Positions 43,135-53,609 of a stretch of DNA of 64,000 bases are shown here, one piece after another (position 1 is the first letter of the stretch; each line of letters opens with the position of its first letter). Source of the stretch: Melghirimyces profundicolus (GTDB taxonomy: Bacteria > Bacillota > Bacilli > Thermoactinomycetales > DSM-45169). A program made the translations under genes and the position numbers. The notes below the pieces were generated by a model. That model made no database searches. It was not told the DNA's origin and saw nothing but the letters and a program-made list of their open reading frames with translations. Location of the stretch: assembly GCF_003054245.1 (NCBI RefSeq), contig NZ_QBKR01000020.1, positions 1 through 64,000 on the forward strand. The letters run 5' to 3'.

Positions 43135-45600
43135 ATGCAAACCTTGATGGCCGGTTTGGGCGCTTATCTGTTTCGTCCTTTTCAGAATGGAATTCTCGGT
43201 TTATCCGGCTCTCGGTGGATGAGTCGTCTCCTCACTTCTTGGAACCTGCCGATCATGATCATGGGTTTCCTGCTGGGCAGGGCGATGATCCTGGATACCC
43301 TCTCTCCTTTCGCCGTGGCCTATATGGGGGTGGTGTTGCATTTATGCAGGCGCCAGTGGCCGCTGGCCATGGTGGCGCTGGTCCTGGGGGCCTCCACCTT
43401 GGGGGCTGCCCATGCGGCCTGGATATCCGGATCCCTGGTTTGGCTGTTGACGATGCAGAAACTCTTTCATCTGGCAGGCAAGGGGCATCTCAATTATTCT
43501 CCTTTCGTGGTCCTGACCACCGCCGCCGGGGCACACCTTCTTCGTCTGTATCTGGAGGGATGGACGCACTACACCGCGATGATGGCCGGCGTGGACGTTC
43601 TCCTGAGCTTCATCCTGACCTTCATCTTCGTCCAGTCCCTTCCCCTGTTCACCGTCCGTCGCAAGAAGTTCTCCCTCCGACATGAAGAGATCATCTGCCT
43701 GGTGATCCTGACCGCCTCTGTTGTCACCGGGACCCTCGGCTGGACGGTCGGAGAAATGTCGGTGGTTCATGTGGTGTCCCGGTACCTGATCATGGTTTTC
43801 GCTCTGGTCGGCGGCGGCATGCTGGGTGCCTCGGTCGGGGTGGTGACGGGAATGATTCTCACTCTGGCCGATACCCGGGCTTTGGTTCAGGTCAGCTTGC
43901 TGGCATTTGCGGGGTTGTTGGCGGGGTTGTTCAAGGAAGCCCGGAAGTGGGGGGTGGCCATCGGGTTTATGCTGGGGACCTCCATCCTGTCTCTTCACGG
44001 GGGAGGATTCACGGAGGTATGGGTCTCTCTCCGGGAATCGGTGCTGGCCATGCTGCTGTTTTTGGTTACTCCGAAAGGCTTTTTTGAGACGGTGGCCCGG
44101 TTGGTCCCGGGCACCGTTGAAAATGAATCGGCCCGCCAGGAATACACCCGGCGACTGAGGGATGTCACCGCGGCCAAGATGGAGCAGTTCACGGAACTGT
44201 TCAGCGAAATGGCGCGCAGTTTCCGGGAAGACGCGACCCGGGACCCTCGGCAGAACGAAAGCCACATGAACCGATTCATCGATGAGGTGATGGATCATTC
44301 CTGCCGCACCTGCCCTTTGTACCGGAAATGTTGGGAAAAGAATTTCGTCACCACTTACAACGGGATGACCGATCTGATGGCCTTGGTCGAGTTGAATGGG
44401 CCGGATAAGGAGTTGAAGGTCCCCGGTGCATGGTCGGACCATTGCATGAAGGCGGAGAAAGTGCTGAACCTGATTCGGGAAGGCTACAGCACTTACGAAC
44501 AGGACATGATCTGGAGGGATCGCTTGAAAGAAACGCGCCGGCTGGTTTCGGAACAGCTGGAAGGGGTGTCCGAAGTCATGGCGGGGCTGGCGGAGGAGAT
44601 CAAGAACGAAACCCAGGTGATGGCCGCGCAGGAGGAACAGATTCACCAGGCGCTGGAGGACTTGGGGATGTCCATTCAGCGGGTGGAAGTGATCGACCTG
44701 GAAGAAGGCAAGGTGGAAATCGAGGTCACCATGCCCCACAGTGATGCCTTGGACGAATGCCGGAAGCTGGTGGCCCCGCTTTTGACCGAAATCGTGGGGG
44801 AACCGATCACGGTTCAACGGAAAGTGGTCCAAGGACGTTCTTCCGGGGCGGTGGTCACTCTCGGTTCGGCCCAGCGTTTTGAAGTGACAACCGGGGTGGC
44901 CGGTGCAGCCAAGGGAGGAAACTGGCTGTCCGGTGACAGTTATTGCTACATGAAGGTGGGCAGCGGGAAATACGCCGTTGCGATCAGTGACGGGATGGGC
45001 AACGGCAACCGGGCCCAACAGGAGTCCAGTGCGGCGCTTTCCCTTCTGAGAAGGCTGCTTCAGTCCGGAGTCAACGAAGAGAAAGCGGTGGAGACGATCA
45101 ACTCCATTCTCAGCCTTCGCTCGACGGACGAGATGTTCGCCACGATCGATCTGGCCATCATCGATCTGAACTCGGCCGATTCCCGCTTTTTGAAGATCGG
45201 TTCCACTCCGGGGTTTGTCAAGCGGGGGAAGGAGGTGATGATGATTTCCGCGGCCAATCCGCCTCTCGGCATCCTGAACGACATCGATGTGGAACCGGTG
45301 GATTTCCAACTCCAACCGGGGGACCTGGTGGTGATGATGACCGACGGCATCTACGATGCTCCCCGTTACGCCAACCACAAGGAAGAGTGCATGAAACGGC
45401 TGATCGCCGGGATCCACACCAAAGATCCCCAGGGTTTTGCCGACTGTCTGCTGGAAAAAGTGATCCGGCAGCATGACGGGGAAATCGATGACGACATGAC
45501 CGTGGTGGCCGTTAAAGTGGACGATTATGTACCCGAGTGGTCCACCATCCGGATGCCCGGTATCCCCCGTCTGGAACGGAAGCATGTGGCGGGTTTGTGA
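43135..45600 (+). CDS. spoIIE: stage II sporulation protein E (PP2C phosphatase)
   Basis: SpoIIE dephosphorylates SpoIIAA to activate sigma-F in the forespore and also interacts with FtsZ at the polar septum. The 821-residue protein has about ten membrane segments in the first 300 residues, a central regulatory region with a CRTCPLYRKCW cysteine cluster, and a C-terminal PP2C domain beginning near residue 600 (GDSYCYMKVG, SDGMGNGNRA, MMTDGIYDAP, DDDMTVVAVKV). The start follows GAGGGGTGG. A Spo0A-type promoter is directly upstream; yabS and yabT, which follow in B. subtilis, are absent. Confidence 0.97.
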   Translation: MQTLMAGLGAYLFRPFQNGILGLSGSRWMSRLLTSWNLPIMIMGFLLGRAMILDTLSPFAVAYMGVVLHLCRRQWPLAMVALVLGASTLGAAHAAWISGSLVWLLTMQKLFHLAGKGHLNYSPFVVLTTAAGAHLLRLYLEGWTHYTAMMAGVDVLLSFILTFIFVQSLPLFTVRRKKFSLRHEEIICLVILTASVVTGTLGWTVGEMSVVHVVSRYLIMVFALVGGGMLGASVGVVTGMILTLADTRALVQVSLLAFAGLLAGLFKEARKWGVAIGFMLGTSILSLHGGGFTEVWVSLRESVLAMLLFLVTPKGFFETVARLVPGTVENESARQEYTRRLRDVTAAKMEQFTELFSEMARSFREDATRDPRQNESHMNRFIDEVMDHSCRTCPLYRKCWEKNFVTTYNGMTDLMALVELNGPDKELKVPGAWSDHCMKAEKVLNLIREGYSTYEQDMIWRDRLKETRRLVSEQLEGVSEVMAGLAEEIKNETQVMAAQEEQIHQALEDLGMSIQRVEVIDLEEGKVEIEVTMPHSDALDECRKLVAPLLTEIVGEPITVQRKVVQGRSSGAVVTLGSAQRFEVTTGVAGAAKGGNWLSGDSYCYMKVGSGKYAVAISDGMGNGNRAQQESSAALSLLRRLLQSGVNEEKAVETINSILSLRSTDEMFATIDLAIIDLNSADSRFLKIGSTPGFVKRGKEVMMISAANPPLGILNDIDVEPVDFQLQPGDLVVMMTDGIYDAPRYANHKEECMKRLIAGIHTKDPQGFADCLLEKVIRQHDGEIDDDMTVVAVKVDDYVPEWSTIRMPGIPRLERKHVAGL

Positions 45601-45788
45601 CGGTTGAGAACCAATGGAGAACAAAAATTGATTCCGGGGACGAAAATCGCTAAAATGGCCCTAAGATTTTTTTGGTCAACCAAGGTTCCCACTGCTTGAA
45701 CGGCCGGAAGCCGGGGTATATTACCCGGGAGGGACGCTCCCCCGGGTTTTCTGCTTGAACCGTCAAAATCGAGGACCGGGAGGACACC
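45601..45788 (+). other. spoIIE-tilS intergenic region with hairpin
   Basis: No gene is seen. ACCCGGG (45723-45729) can pair with CCCGGGT (45741-45747), followed by four T, a plausible terminator for spoIIE. GGGAGGACACC before 45789 is the tilS ribosome-binding site. Confidence 0.5.
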
Positions 45789-47210
45789 ATGCTGGAACGC
45801 ATGATCCAAACCATTGAAATTCATCGATTGCTCCCGGAAGGGGCGAAGGTCGCCGTCGGGGTTTCCGGGGGAGTGGACTCCACGGCGTTGCTTCATGCTC
45901 TTCACCGTTTGGCCCCCCGGTACGGATGGCGGGTATACGCGATTCACGTCAACCACGGATTGCGGGGAGAGGAGAGCGAAGGGGATGCGCGATATGTTCG
46001 CGGCCGGTGTGAAGAATGGCGGATCCCCTTCCGGTTGGAACGGGTGGATGTGAAAGGGGAGCTGGAAAAAAATGGAGGGAACCCACAATCGGTGGCCCGG
46101 AAGCTTCGTTATGAGGCTTTTCACCGTGCCGCCCGCGCTTTCGGAGCGGATCATCTCGCCTTGGCCCATCAAGCCGATGACCAGGTGGAGACCCTCCTGA
46201 TGCGGCTTCTGCGGGGGACCGGCCCTTCCGGATTGGCCGGGATCCCCTTGGTACGGGAATGGGACAACATCCGGGTGGTGCGGCCGCTTCTGGAGATCCG
46301 CCGCTCCGAAGTGGAGGATTACTGCGCCGCTCACGGGCTGAAACCCCGCCTGGACAGCAGCAACCGGGATTCCCGTTACACCCGCAACCGCATCCGGCAC
46401 GATTTGATTCCGGAATTAAAATCTTACAACCCGCGGTTTGAAAACGCCCTCCTCCAGTTGGCAAAGGTGGCGGCGGATGAAGAAGATCACTGGAGGGAAT
46501 TGGTGGAAAAGGGAGCGGAGCGTGTCATCCTGCACCGCGGGGACGGGGAAACCGTCATGGATGTGACGTCCCTTTTGGAATTGGACGTTGCTTTACAAAG
46601 AAGGGTGATTAAACTAATATTAAATTGTCTTGTGGAAGAAGATGAGAATGATGGGGTTACCCTCGACAGTGTGGAAAGAATCCGCCGTCTGGCCGCCCGT
46701 CCCGGGCCGTCTTCGACGGTGCCGCTTTTTGGGGAACACCGGGCTGAACGGGAATACCAGCGGCTCAGGATTCTGAAATCCTCTCCTGAAGTGAAGTCCG
46801 GAACCGTCCCATCCCCTGGGACCACCTTCCTCCCCGTCCCGGGGGAGATTCACTTTCCGGCCGGCCGGCTCAGGTCCCGGGTCGAATCCCGGTGGATCTA
46901 TCCGCCGGATGACCGCCGGGCGGTTTTTGACCTCGACCGGTTGGAAACTCCCCTTTCAGTCCGCACCCGAAGACCCGGGGATCGAATCCGGCCCCTCGGT
47001 CTCGACGGAACGAAGAAAGTGAAGGAGATCATGATCGATGCCAAGGTTCCGCGCCGCCTTCGGGATGGGATCCCTCTGGTACTTTCGGGGGAAGAAACGA
47101 TTTGGGTTCCCGGGTTGGCCCGGTCGGATGCGGCTTTGGTGACGGAAGAGACGCGGCGTTTCCTGTACCTCGAATGGGATTGGGAGGTGAGTTTTCCGGA
47201 GAAAGGGTAG
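45789..47210 (+). CDS. tilS: tRNA(Ile)-lysidine synthetase
   Basis: TilS converts C34 of the CAT-anticodon tRNA-Ile to lysidine so that it reads AUA. The 473-residue protein has the N-type PP-loop SGGVDST (26-32), the HVNHGLRG and [17 protein letters not shown] motifs, [16 protein letters not shown], and the C-terminal TilS domains with [11 protein letters not shown]. It forms the conserved tilS-hpt-ftsH cluster. Confidence 0.97.
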   Translation: MLERMIQTIEIHRLLPEGAKVAVGVSGGVDSTALLHALHRLAPRYGWRVYAIHVNHGLRGEESEGDARYVRGRCEEWRIPFRLERVDVKGELEKNGGNPQSVARKLRYEAFHRAARAFGADHLALAHQADDQVETLLMRLLRGTGPSGLAGIPLVREWDNIRVVRPLLEIRRSEVEDYCAAHGLKPRLDSSNRDSRYTRNRIRHDLIPELKSYNPRFENALLQLAKVAADEEDHWRELVEKGAERVILHRGDGETVMDVTSLLELDVALQRRVIKLILNCLVEEDENDGVTLDSVERIRRLAARPGPSSTVPLFGEHRAEREYQRLRILKSSPEVKSGTVPSPGTTFLPVPGEIHFPAGRLRSRVESRWIYPPDDRRAVFDLDRLETPLSVRTRRPGDRIRPLGLDGTKKVKEIMIDAKVPRRLRDGIPLVLSGEETIWVPGLARSDAALVTEETRRFLYLEWDWEVSFPEKG

Positions 47211-47248
47211 CCCTGAGCCCATACATATTTTCCTTTCAGGAGGTTTCC

Positions 47249-47794
47249 ATGCACGAAGACATCCGAGAAGTGTTATTGTCCGAAGCCGAGATCCGGAACA
47301 AGGTGAAAGAGCTGGGCGCCCAGCTGACCGAGGACTATCGGGGCCACAATCCCCTCTGCATCTGTGTGCTGAAAGGGGCGGCTCCCTTTATGAGCGATCT
47401 GGTCCGGGCGATGGACACCTATGTGGAAATGGATTACATGGCGGTCTCCAGCTACGGCCACTCCACTGTATCCTCCGGTGTCGTCCGGATCGTCAAGGAT
47501 TTGGATACGTCGGTGGAGGGCCGCCATGTGATTGTGGTGGAAGACATCATCGACAGCGGTTTGACTCTCAGTTATCTCCTTGACCTTCTTCGCCGCAGGA
47601 ATGCCGCTTCCATCAAAGTGGTTACACTGTTGGATAAACCTGCGCGTCGAACCACGGGTTTGAAGCCGGACTATTCCGGTTTTGAAGTTCCCGATGAATT
47701 TGTGGTGGGTTACGGATTGGACTATGCGGAAAAATACCGGAATCTGCCTTACATCGGCGTCCTCAAAGAGGAAATCTACAGCAATGAAGGTTGA
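47249..47794 (+). CDS. hpt: hypoxanthine-guanine phosphoribosyltransferase
   Basis: Hpt salvages hypoxanthine and guanine with PRPP to give IMP and GMP. The 181-residue protein has [12 protein letters not shown], the flexible loop around [11 protein letters not shown], the PRPP-binding [12 protein letters not shown] (about 97-108) and the purine-binding [13 protein letters not shown]. Start is ATG after CAGGAGG. It lies between tilS and ftsH, as in most Bacillales. Confidence 0.96.
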   Translation: MHEDIREVLLSEAEIRNKVKELGAQLTEDYRGHNPLCICVLKGAAPFMSDLVRAMDTYVEMDYMAVSSYGHSTVSSGVVRIVKDLDTSVEGRHVIVVEDIIDSGLTLSYLLDLLRRRNAASIKVVTLLDKPARRTTGLKPDYSGFEVPDEFVVGYGLDYAEKYRNLPYIGVLKEEIYSNEG

Positions 47795-47857
47795 GTTGTG
47801 GGGACCTTGCCCCTGTGCTAAAATGATGAAAGTGGTATTTTTGAGAGGAGGTCAAGG

Positions 47858-49822
47858 ATGAAAAGCATCTTCCGGAACTCCGGATTATATATAATACTCA
47901 TCCTTGTCACCGTCGGGATCGTAAATGTTTTATGGAACCCCGGAACGGAGACGGACACGCTTTCGTACACCGAGTTCCAGCAGAAACTGGAACAGGGGCA
48001 GATCGAACAAGTGACCTTGCGCCCGGAAGGCAATACTTATCACATTGAAGGAAAATACCAAGGAACGGAAAAAACGTTCGTATCCAGCGGGCCTTACGGT
48101 GAAGGCAGCACGCTGGTTCAGGACCTCCAAAAAGCGGGTGTGAAGACGACCTACGAGAAAGCGAAGGGCGATTCCATCTGGATTACGCTCTTTACTTCCA
48201 TCGTTCCTTTCGTCATTATGCTTCTCCTCTTCTTTGTCTTGCTCAATCAGGCACAAGGCGGCGGCAGCCGGGTCATGAATTTCGGTAAAAGCAAGGCCAA
48301 GATGTACAACGAAGAGAAGAAGAAAGTGACCTTCGGGGATGTGGCCGGAGCCGATGAAGAAAAAGAAGAACTGATCGAAGTGGTTGACTTCCTCAAAGAT
48401 CCCCGGAAGTTCGCCACGGTGGGTGCCCGCATTCCCAAGGGGGTTCTCCTCGTAGGGCCGCCGGGTACCGGTAAAACCCTGCTGGCCCGGGCAGTTGCCG
48501 GCGAGGCCGGTGTACCTTTCTTCAGCATCAGCGGTTCGGACTTTGTCGAGATGTTCGTTGGGGTCGGGGCGTCCCGCGTTCGCGACCTGTTCGAAAATGC
48601 CAAGAAAAATGCCCCGTGCATCATTTTCATCGACGAGATCGACGCGGTGGGACGCCAACGTGGTGCCGGCCTCGGCGGCGGCCATGACGAACGGGAGCAG
48701 ACCTTGAACCAGCTCCTTGTCGAGATGGACGGTTTCGGGGTGAATGAGGGGATCATTATCATGGCAGCGACCAACCGTCCCGATATCCTGGATCCCGCTC
48801 TGCTCCGGCCGGGTCGTTTCGACCGGCAGATCACGGTGAACCGTCCGGATGTGAAGGGCCGGGAAGAAGTGCTGAAAGTCCATGCCCGGAACAAACCCTT
48901 GGCCGACGACGTCAGGCTCAAGACCATCGCCCAGAGGACGACCGGTTTCACCGGCGCCGATCTGGAGAATCTGCTCAACGAGGCGGCGCTCCTGGCTGCC
49001 CGACGGTCCAAGAAAAAGATCGGAATGGCCGAGGTGGAAGAAGCGATCGACCGTGTAATCGCGGGTCCCGAAAAGAAAAGCCGGGTGGTCAGCGAAAAAG
49101 AGAAGCGGACCATCATCTACCACGAAGGCGGTCACGCCGTGGTGGGCTATTATTTGGAGCATGCGGACGAAGTGCATAAGATCACCGTCGTTCCCCGGGG
49201 GCAGGCGGGCGGCTATGTTGTGATGCTCCCCAAGGAAGACCGTTTCCTGATGACCAAGAAGGAACTTCTGGACCGGGTCACGGGTCTTTTGGGCGGACGC
49301 GCCGCCGAGGAGGTGGTCTTCGGCGAGATCAGCACCGGTGCCCACAACGATTTCGAAAAAGCGACCGGCATCGTGCGCCGCATGATCACCGAGTTCGGAA
49401 TGAGTGAGCGTCTGGCGCCGATGCAGTTCGGGCGGAGCCAGGGACAGGTCTTCCTGGGTCGGGATCTGGGTCACGAGCAGAACTACTCGGACGCCATTGC
49501 CTATGAAATCGACCAGGAAATGCAGGAAATGATCAACAAATGCTATCAGAGGGCCAAGGACATCCTCATCGAAAAGCGGGATAAACTGGAACTCGTCGCC
49601 CAGACCCTTTACAAAAAAGAGACACTGGACGCGGAAGAGATCCGTCAGCTGATGGAAAAAGGGAAACTGGACAAACCCCTGGAGGAAGACTCCGAAGTGT
49701 CCGTCAACATCCAAGGCAAAGAACGAAACGAAGAACCCCATCATACGGATGAAACTCCCGCGGAAAACACAACCGACAACGGGAAGGGCCCGAAGGGTGG
49801 AGATGAGAAGCCCAAAGCCTGA
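47858..49822 (+). CDS. ftsH: ATP-dependent zinc metalloprotease FtsH
   Basis: FtsH is a hexameric membrane AAA+ protease that degrades unstable and misassembled proteins and affects sporulation. The 654-residue protein has two membrane segments (about 5-25 and 108-128), Walker A GPPGTGKT near residue 200, Walker [12 protein letters not shown], the SRH region [19 protein letters not shown], and the zinc site HEGGH (422-426). The C-terminal tail is acidic. Start is ATG after GAGAGGAGG. A strong terminator follows. Confidence 0.97.
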   Translation: MKSIFRNSGLYIILILVTVGIVNVLWNPGTETDTLSYTEFQQKLEQGQIEQVTLRPEGNTYHIEGKYQGTEKTFVSSGPYGEGSTLVQDLQKAGVKTTYEKAKGDSIWITLFTSIVPFVIMLLLFFVLLNQAQGGGSRVMNFGKSKAKMYNEEKKKVTFGDVAGADEEKEELIEVVDFLKDPRKFATVGARIPKGVLLVGPPGTGKTLLARAVAGEAGVPFFSISGSDFVEMFVGVGASRVRDLFENAKKNAPCIIFIDEIDAVGRQRGAGLGGGHDEREQTLNQLLVEMDGFGVNEGIIIMAATNRPDILDPALLRPGRFDRQITVNRPDVKGREEVLKVHARNKPLADDVRLKTIAQRTTGFTGADLENLLNEAALLAARRSKKKIGMAEVEEAIDRVIAGPEKKSRVVSEKEKRTIIYHEGGHAVVGYYLEHADEVHKITVVPRGQAGGYVVMLPKEDRFLMTKKELLDRVTGLLGGRAAEEVVFGEISTGAHNDFEKATGIVRRMITEFGMSERLAPMQFGRSQGQVFLGRDLGHEQNYSDAIAYEIDQEMQEMINKCYQRAKDILIEKRDKLELVAQTLYKKETLDAEEIRQLMEKGKLDKPLEEDSEVSVNIQGKERNEEPHHTDETPAENTTDNGKGPKGGDEKPKA

Positions 49823-49831
49823 TCGGGAAAA

Positions 49832-49857
49832 GGGTGCCGCGACGGCATCCTTTTTTT
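49832..49857 (+). terminator. terminator after ftsH
   Basis: GGGTGCCG (49832-49839) pairs with CGGCATCC (49843-49850) with one G-U pair, followed by seven T. Confidence 0.9.
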
Positions 49858-49957
49858 CGTCCCTTTCCATGTAACCGTTGCCATTTGGTTCAGCGAACAA
49901 TCGGATACCGATGCATCCTGAGCGGAATTTCCCGAACACAAAACAGGAGTGAGCACA

Positions 49958-51649
49958 GTGAAACCCCCTGCCAAAACCATCCCCAGCGATATTGAAATCG
50001 CACAGCAGGCCGAAAAGAAACCGATCACGGAGATTGCGGAGAAAATCGGCCTGTCGGAGGACGATCTGGAACTGTATGGGAAATACAAGGCGAAACTCTC
50101 GTCCGATGTATGGAACCGCATCAAAACCCGGCAGGACGGCCGGCTCGTCCTGGTCACGGCGATCAGCCCCACTCCCGCCGGTGAAGGTAAATCCACCGTG
50201 ACGGTCGGACTGGGTCAGGCCCTCAACAAAATCGGCAAACAAGCGGTGGTGGCTCTCCGGGAGCCCTCCCTGGGTCCCAGCATGGGAATCAAAGGGGGCG
50301 CGGCAGGGGGAGGATACTCTCAGGTGCTTCCCATGGAAGATATCAACCTGCACTTCACGGGGGACTTCCATGCCATCACTTCCGCTCACAACGCCATTTC
50401 CGCCGTGATTGACAACCATATCCACCGGGAGAACGAATTGAACATCGATCCCCGACGCATTGTATGGAAACGGGTGCTCGACCTCAATGACCGAGCGCTG
50501 CGCCACATCGTGGTGGGTCTGGGGGGGAAAGCCCATGGCATGCCCCGGGAAGACGGATTTGACATCACCGTGGCATCGGAGCTGATGGCCATCCTTTGCC
50601 TGGCAAGGGACTTGGAGGATTTGAAGGAGCGGATCGGCCGTGTCGTGGTGGCCTACCGCTTCAACGGATCTCCGGTGACGGTCTCCGATCTGGGAGTGGA
50701 AGGAGCGGCGACGCTGCTGCTTAAAAACGCGATCCAGCCCAATTTGGTCCAAACCCTGGAAAACACCCCCGCCTTCGTTCACGGAGGCCCCTTTGCCAAC
50801 ATCGCCCACGGGTGCAACTCCCTGACCGCCACCCGCCATGCCCTGAAACTGTCGGAGTACACCGTGACCGAAGCCGGTTTCGGGGTGGACCTGGGAGCGG
50901 AGAAGTTCATCCATATCAAAAGCCGATCCGGGAATCTGAAGCCCGACGTGGCGGTGATCGTTGCCACCGTCCGCGCCCTGAAGATGCACGGCGGAGCCCC
51001 GAAAGAGGAACTCACCCGTCCCCATCTCCAGGCGTTGCGACAGGGAATGGGAAACCTGGAACGTCACCTGGAGACGATGAAGAACTTCGGTCTGGCCCAC
51101 GTCGTGGCCATCAACCGGTTCCCGACGGATACGGAAGAAGAGCTCAACTTCCTCCGGCATTGGTGCCAAGAGCGGGGAGTCTCCGTGGCACTGACGGAAG
51201 TGTGGGAAAAGGGGGGGGCCGGGGGGGAAGCATTGGCCCGGGAAGTGGTTCGTCTGGCGGAGTCCGGCCGGTCCCGCCTTCGCCCCCTGTATGACCCGGA
51301 ACAGCCGGTTCGGGCCAAAATCGCCGCGATCGCCCAAAAAGTGTACGGGGCCGACGGCGTCGATTATACCCCCGAGGCGGAAAAGCAGATTGACGAGTTT
51401 GAGGCGAACGGCTGGGGCGACCTGCCGATCTGCATGGCCAAAACCCAGTACTCTCTGTCGGACAACCCCCGTCTTCTCGGGCGTCCGGAAAAGTTTCGCA
51501 TCCAAGTGAGAGAACTCCGTCCCTCGATCGGCGCCGGCTTTCTCGTCGCTCTCACCGGCAATATGCTGACCATGCCGGGATTGCCGAAAAAACCGGCGGC
51601 CCTCGGGATGGACGTGGACGCAGAAGGTCGGGTGTACGGGCTGTTCTAA
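49958..51649 (+). CDS. fhs: formate-tetrahydrofolate ligase
   Basis: Fhs makes 10-formyl-tetrahydrofolate from formate, THF and ATP, feeding purine synthesis and initiator-tRNA formylation. The 563-residue protein has the family P-loop TPAGEGKST (about 70-79), [19 protein letters not shown] and [12 protein letters not shown] chose GTG 49958 because AGGAG is eight bases upstream; a GTG nine bases earlier overlaps that site. B. subtilis lacks fhs, so this is an insertion relative to its ftsH-coaX order. Inverted repeat copy E forms a hairpin right after the stop. Confidence 0.95.
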   Translation: MKPPAKTIPSDIEIAQQAEKKPITEIAEKIGLSEDDLELYGKYKAKLSSDVWNRIKTRQDGRLVLVTAISPTPAGEGKSTVTVGLGQALNKIGKQAVVALREPSLGPSMGIKGGAAGGGYSQVLPMEDINLHFTGDFHAITSAHNAISAVIDNHIHRENELNIDPRRIVWKRVLDLNDRALRHIVVGLGGKAHGMPREDGFDITVASELMAILCLARDLEDLKERIGRVVVAYRFNGSPVTVSDLGVEGAATLLLKNAIQPNLVQTLENTPAFVHGGPFANIAHGCNSLTATRHALKLSEYTVTEAGFGVDLGAEKFIHIKSRSGNLKPDVAVIVATVRALKMHGGAPKEELTRPHLQALRQGMGNLERHLETMKNFGLAHVVAINRFPTDTEEELNFLRHWCQERGVSVALTEVWEKGGAGGEALAREVVRLAESGRSRLRPLYDPEQPVRAKIAAIAQKVYGADGVDYTPEAEKQIDEFEANGWGDLPICMAKTQYSLSDNPRLLGRPEKFRIQVRELRPSIGAGFLVALTGNMLTMPGLPKKPAALGMDVDAEGRVYGLF

Positions 51650-51670
51650 AGGGGTAAACGCTTCCCCTTT
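51648..51670 (+). terminator. terminator-like hairpin formed by repeat copy E
   Basis: AAAGGGG (51648-51654) pairs with CCCCTTT (51664-51670), followed by another T. It starts within the fhs stop codon and lies inside dispersed repeat copy E. Confidence 0.6.
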
Positions 51671-51702
51671 TCTCGAAACGAACATGAAATCACAACGCTT
51701 CC
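51650..51702 (-). repeat. dispersed MITE-like element, copy E (left end only, inverted)
   Basis: Read on the minus strand, this 53-bp copy is GGAAGCGTTGTGATTTCATG followed by TTCGTTTCGAGAAAAGGGG and AAGCGTTTACCCC, matching copies A, B, C and D over the left module. It lacks the right end. It is the only copy in reverse orientation to the others. Confidence 0.7.
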
Positions 51703-51731
51703 AAGGGGAGTGGCCGAGCTTTCGGGCGGAA

Positions 51732-51760
51732 TTGAATTCGGGACACACCCTTGCTATCAT
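51732..51760 (+). promoter_or_regulatory. sigma-A promoter of coaX-hslO
   Basis: TTGAAT (51732-51737) and TATCAT (51755-51760) are 17 bp apart, 36 bases before the coaX start. Confidence 0.75.
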
Positions 51761-51795
51761 GGGAATGGACTTAACCGCAAAGCAGGTGGATGCCG

Positions 51796-52563
51796 ATGTT
51801 GCTGGTGATGGATGTCGGGAACACGCATATCGTGTTCGGCATATATAAGGGAGATGAACTGCTGTACCACTGGCGGGTCCATACGGACCGGAATGCCACC
51901 GAAGACGAGTACGGGATGCGGCTCAAAAACCTCTTCAACCACGTGGGCATCGATCTCGAAGAGATCGACGGAGTGATCATCTGTTCCGTCGTTCCTCCCC
52001 TCACCCATGTCCTCAAGATGCTGGCCCAGAAATATTTCCGGGTCACCCCGCTGATCGTCGGTCCTGGAGTGAAGACAGGCCTGAACATCCAGTATGAAAA
52101 CCCGCGGGAAGTGGGGGCGGATCGCATCGTCAACGCCGTGGCGGCATTGGATCGGTTCGGACCGCCGGTGATTGTGGTCGATTTCGGCACGGCCACCACG
52201 TTTTGCTTCATCAACGAGGAAGGTCATTACGTGGGAGGAGCGATCACCCCGGGGATCAATATTTCAACGGAGGCGCTGTACCAGCGGGCGTCCCAGCTGA
52301 CCCGGGTGGAGATTGTCAAACCCGGGAACGTGGTGGGCCGCAACACGGTCCGGGCGGTCCAGGCCGGGGTCTTCTACGGGTATGTCGGGGTGGTGGACGG
52401 GATCGTCTCCCGGATGAAGGAGCAGATGCAACAGACACCCACGGTCGTTGCCACCGGCGGCTTGGCTGAGCTGATCTGCGGGGAAACCCGGACCATTGAC
52501 GCAGTGGATCCCCTCTTGACACTCAAAGGTTTGAAAATGGTTTATGAGCGGAATCAAAAATAG
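51796..52563 (+). CDS. coaX: type III pantothenate kinase
   Basis: CoaX phosphorylates pantothenate, the first step of coenzyme A synthesis, and is feedback-insensitive unlike CoaA. The 255-residue ASKHA-fold protein has DVGNT (6-10), the [11 protein letters not shown] motif, [11 protein letters not shown] and [10 protein letters not shown]. An ATG two codons upstream is also in frame, but AGCAGGTGG is spaced better for 51796. B. subtilis coaX (yacB) also lies after ftsH. Confidence 0.95.
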   Translation: MLLVMDVGNTHIVFGIYKGDELLYHWRVHTDRNATEDEYGMRLKNLFNHVGIDLEEIDGVIICSVVPPLTHVLKMLAQKYFRVTPLIVGPGVKTGLNIQYENPREVGADRIVNAVAALDRFGPPVIVVDFGTATTFCFINEEGHYVGGAITPGINISTEALYQRASQLTRVEIVKPGNVVGRNTVRAVQAGVFYGYVGVVDGIVSRMKEQMQQTPTVVATGGLAELICGETRTIDAVDPLLTLKGLKMVYERNQK

Positions 52564-52629
52564 CGAAATCGAGACGAACCCCGGTGACGGGGTTCCTTTT
52601 GCATCGATGGATGGAAAGAAGGGTTCGGT

Positions 52630-53514
52630 ATGAGTGAATCGAAAGATTATGCCGTGCGCGGCACCGCCCGGAACGGATCGATCCGGGGGTTCGCCTGCGT
52701 CACGACCGATATGATGAATGAAATGCAGCGGAGACACCAAACCTGGCCGATCGCCAGCGCCGCTTTGGGTCGAACCGTCTCCGCCGGTGCGATGATGGGA
52801 ATGATGCTCAAAAACGAGACCGATAAAATGACCATCCAGGTCCAGGGGGACGGTCCCCTCGGCCAGATCATCGTTGACGTGGACGGCTGCGGGCACGTCC
52901 GGGGGTACGTGGAGAATCCGGCGGTCGATCTTCCCCACAACGCCCAGGGAAAGCTGAACGTAGGGGAAGCGGTTGGAAATGGAGTCCTCAATGTGGTGAA
53001 GGACCTCGGTCTGAAAGAGCCCTATCGCGGCAGCGTTCGTCTGGTCTCCGGCGAACTGGGGGAGGATTTCACCTATTACCTGACCGTCTCGGAACAGGTT
53101 CCTTCCTCGGTGGGAGTGGGGGTTTTGGTGGCCCCTGATGCCAGCATTGTCCGTTCCGGCGGTTTCATCATTCAGGTGCTGCCGGAAGCGGAGGACTCCC
53201 TGATCGAAGAGCTGGAGCAGCGAATTGTCCATATGCCTTCCGTCACCAAGCTGTTGGAAAAGGGGGAAAGCCCGGAAGGCCTTCTCCAACGGATTTTGGG
53301 GGACGATCTGAAGGTGACGGAGACCCAGCCGTTGTCGTTTCAATGCCACTGTTCCCTCGAGCGGATTCATGCCACCCTCCGGAGTCTGGGGGGAGAAGAG
53401 TTGGCAAAACTGATCGAGGAGCAGGGACAGGCGGAAGTGATTTGCCACTTTTGCAATGAAGCCTACCGTGTACCAAAGGAAGATCTGGAAAAACTGAAAG
53501 AAGAAATGAAGTGA
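52630..53514 (+). CDS. hslO: redox-regulated chaperone Hsp33
   Basis: Hsp33 is a holdase activated when oxidation releases zinc from four C-terminal cysteines. The 294-residue protein has the N-terminal core starting DYAVRGTARNGSIRGFA and the zinc cysteines C239 and C241 (CHC) with C272 and C275 (CHFC). Start is ATG. It follows coaX after 66 nt, as in B. subtilis, but the yacD foldase gene that comes next there is absent. Confidence 0.96.
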   Translation: MSESKDYAVRGTARNGSIRGFACVTTDMMNEMQRRHQTWPIASAALGRTVSAGAMMGMMLKNETDKMTIQVQGDGPLGQIIVDVDGCGHVRGYVENPAVDLPHNAQGKLNVGEAVGNGVLNVVKDLGLKEPYRGSVRLVSGELGEDFTYYLTVSEQVPSSVGVGVLVAPDASIVRSGGFIIQVLPEAEDSLIEELEQRIVHMPSVTKLLEKGESPEGLLQRILGDDLKVTETQPLSFQCHCSLERIHATLRSLGGEELAKLIEEQGQAEVICHFCNEAYRVPKEDLEKLKEEMK

Positions 53515-53527
53515 GGGGCGGAATGGA

Positions 53528-53555
53528 TTGACAGGGCTTGCGGCTGTTCTATAAA
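53528..53555 (+). promoter_or_regulatory. sigma-A promoter of cysK
   Basis: TTGACA (53528-53533) and TATAAA (53550-53555) are 16 bp apart, about 55 bases before the cysK start. No clear CymR site was recognised in the short leader. Confidence 0.75.
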
Positions 53556-53609
53556 ATTAAACCGATAAAACCCAGAGCATTACAAGGAATATTGACAGGA
53601 GGCCCTCCC

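Noticed and set aside
42795-43685. A 296-codon plus-strand frame upstream of and overlapping spoIIE
   Set aside because: It runs through the spoIIE promoter and then continues in a different frame inside spoIIE; composition becomes Gly/Arg/His-rich there. A chance extension.
43342-45624. A 760-codon open frame on the minus strand
   Set aside because: Antisense shadow of spoIIE.
49890-49940. PurBox upstream of fhs
   Set aside because: GCGAAC and CCGAAC words are in direct rather than inverted orientation and too far apart.
47930-51760. A 1276-codon open frame on the minus strand
   Set aside because: It lies exactly antisense to ftsH and fhs, has no domain pattern, is low-complexity in His/Gly/Pro, and arises from GC-rich codon third positions of the real genes.
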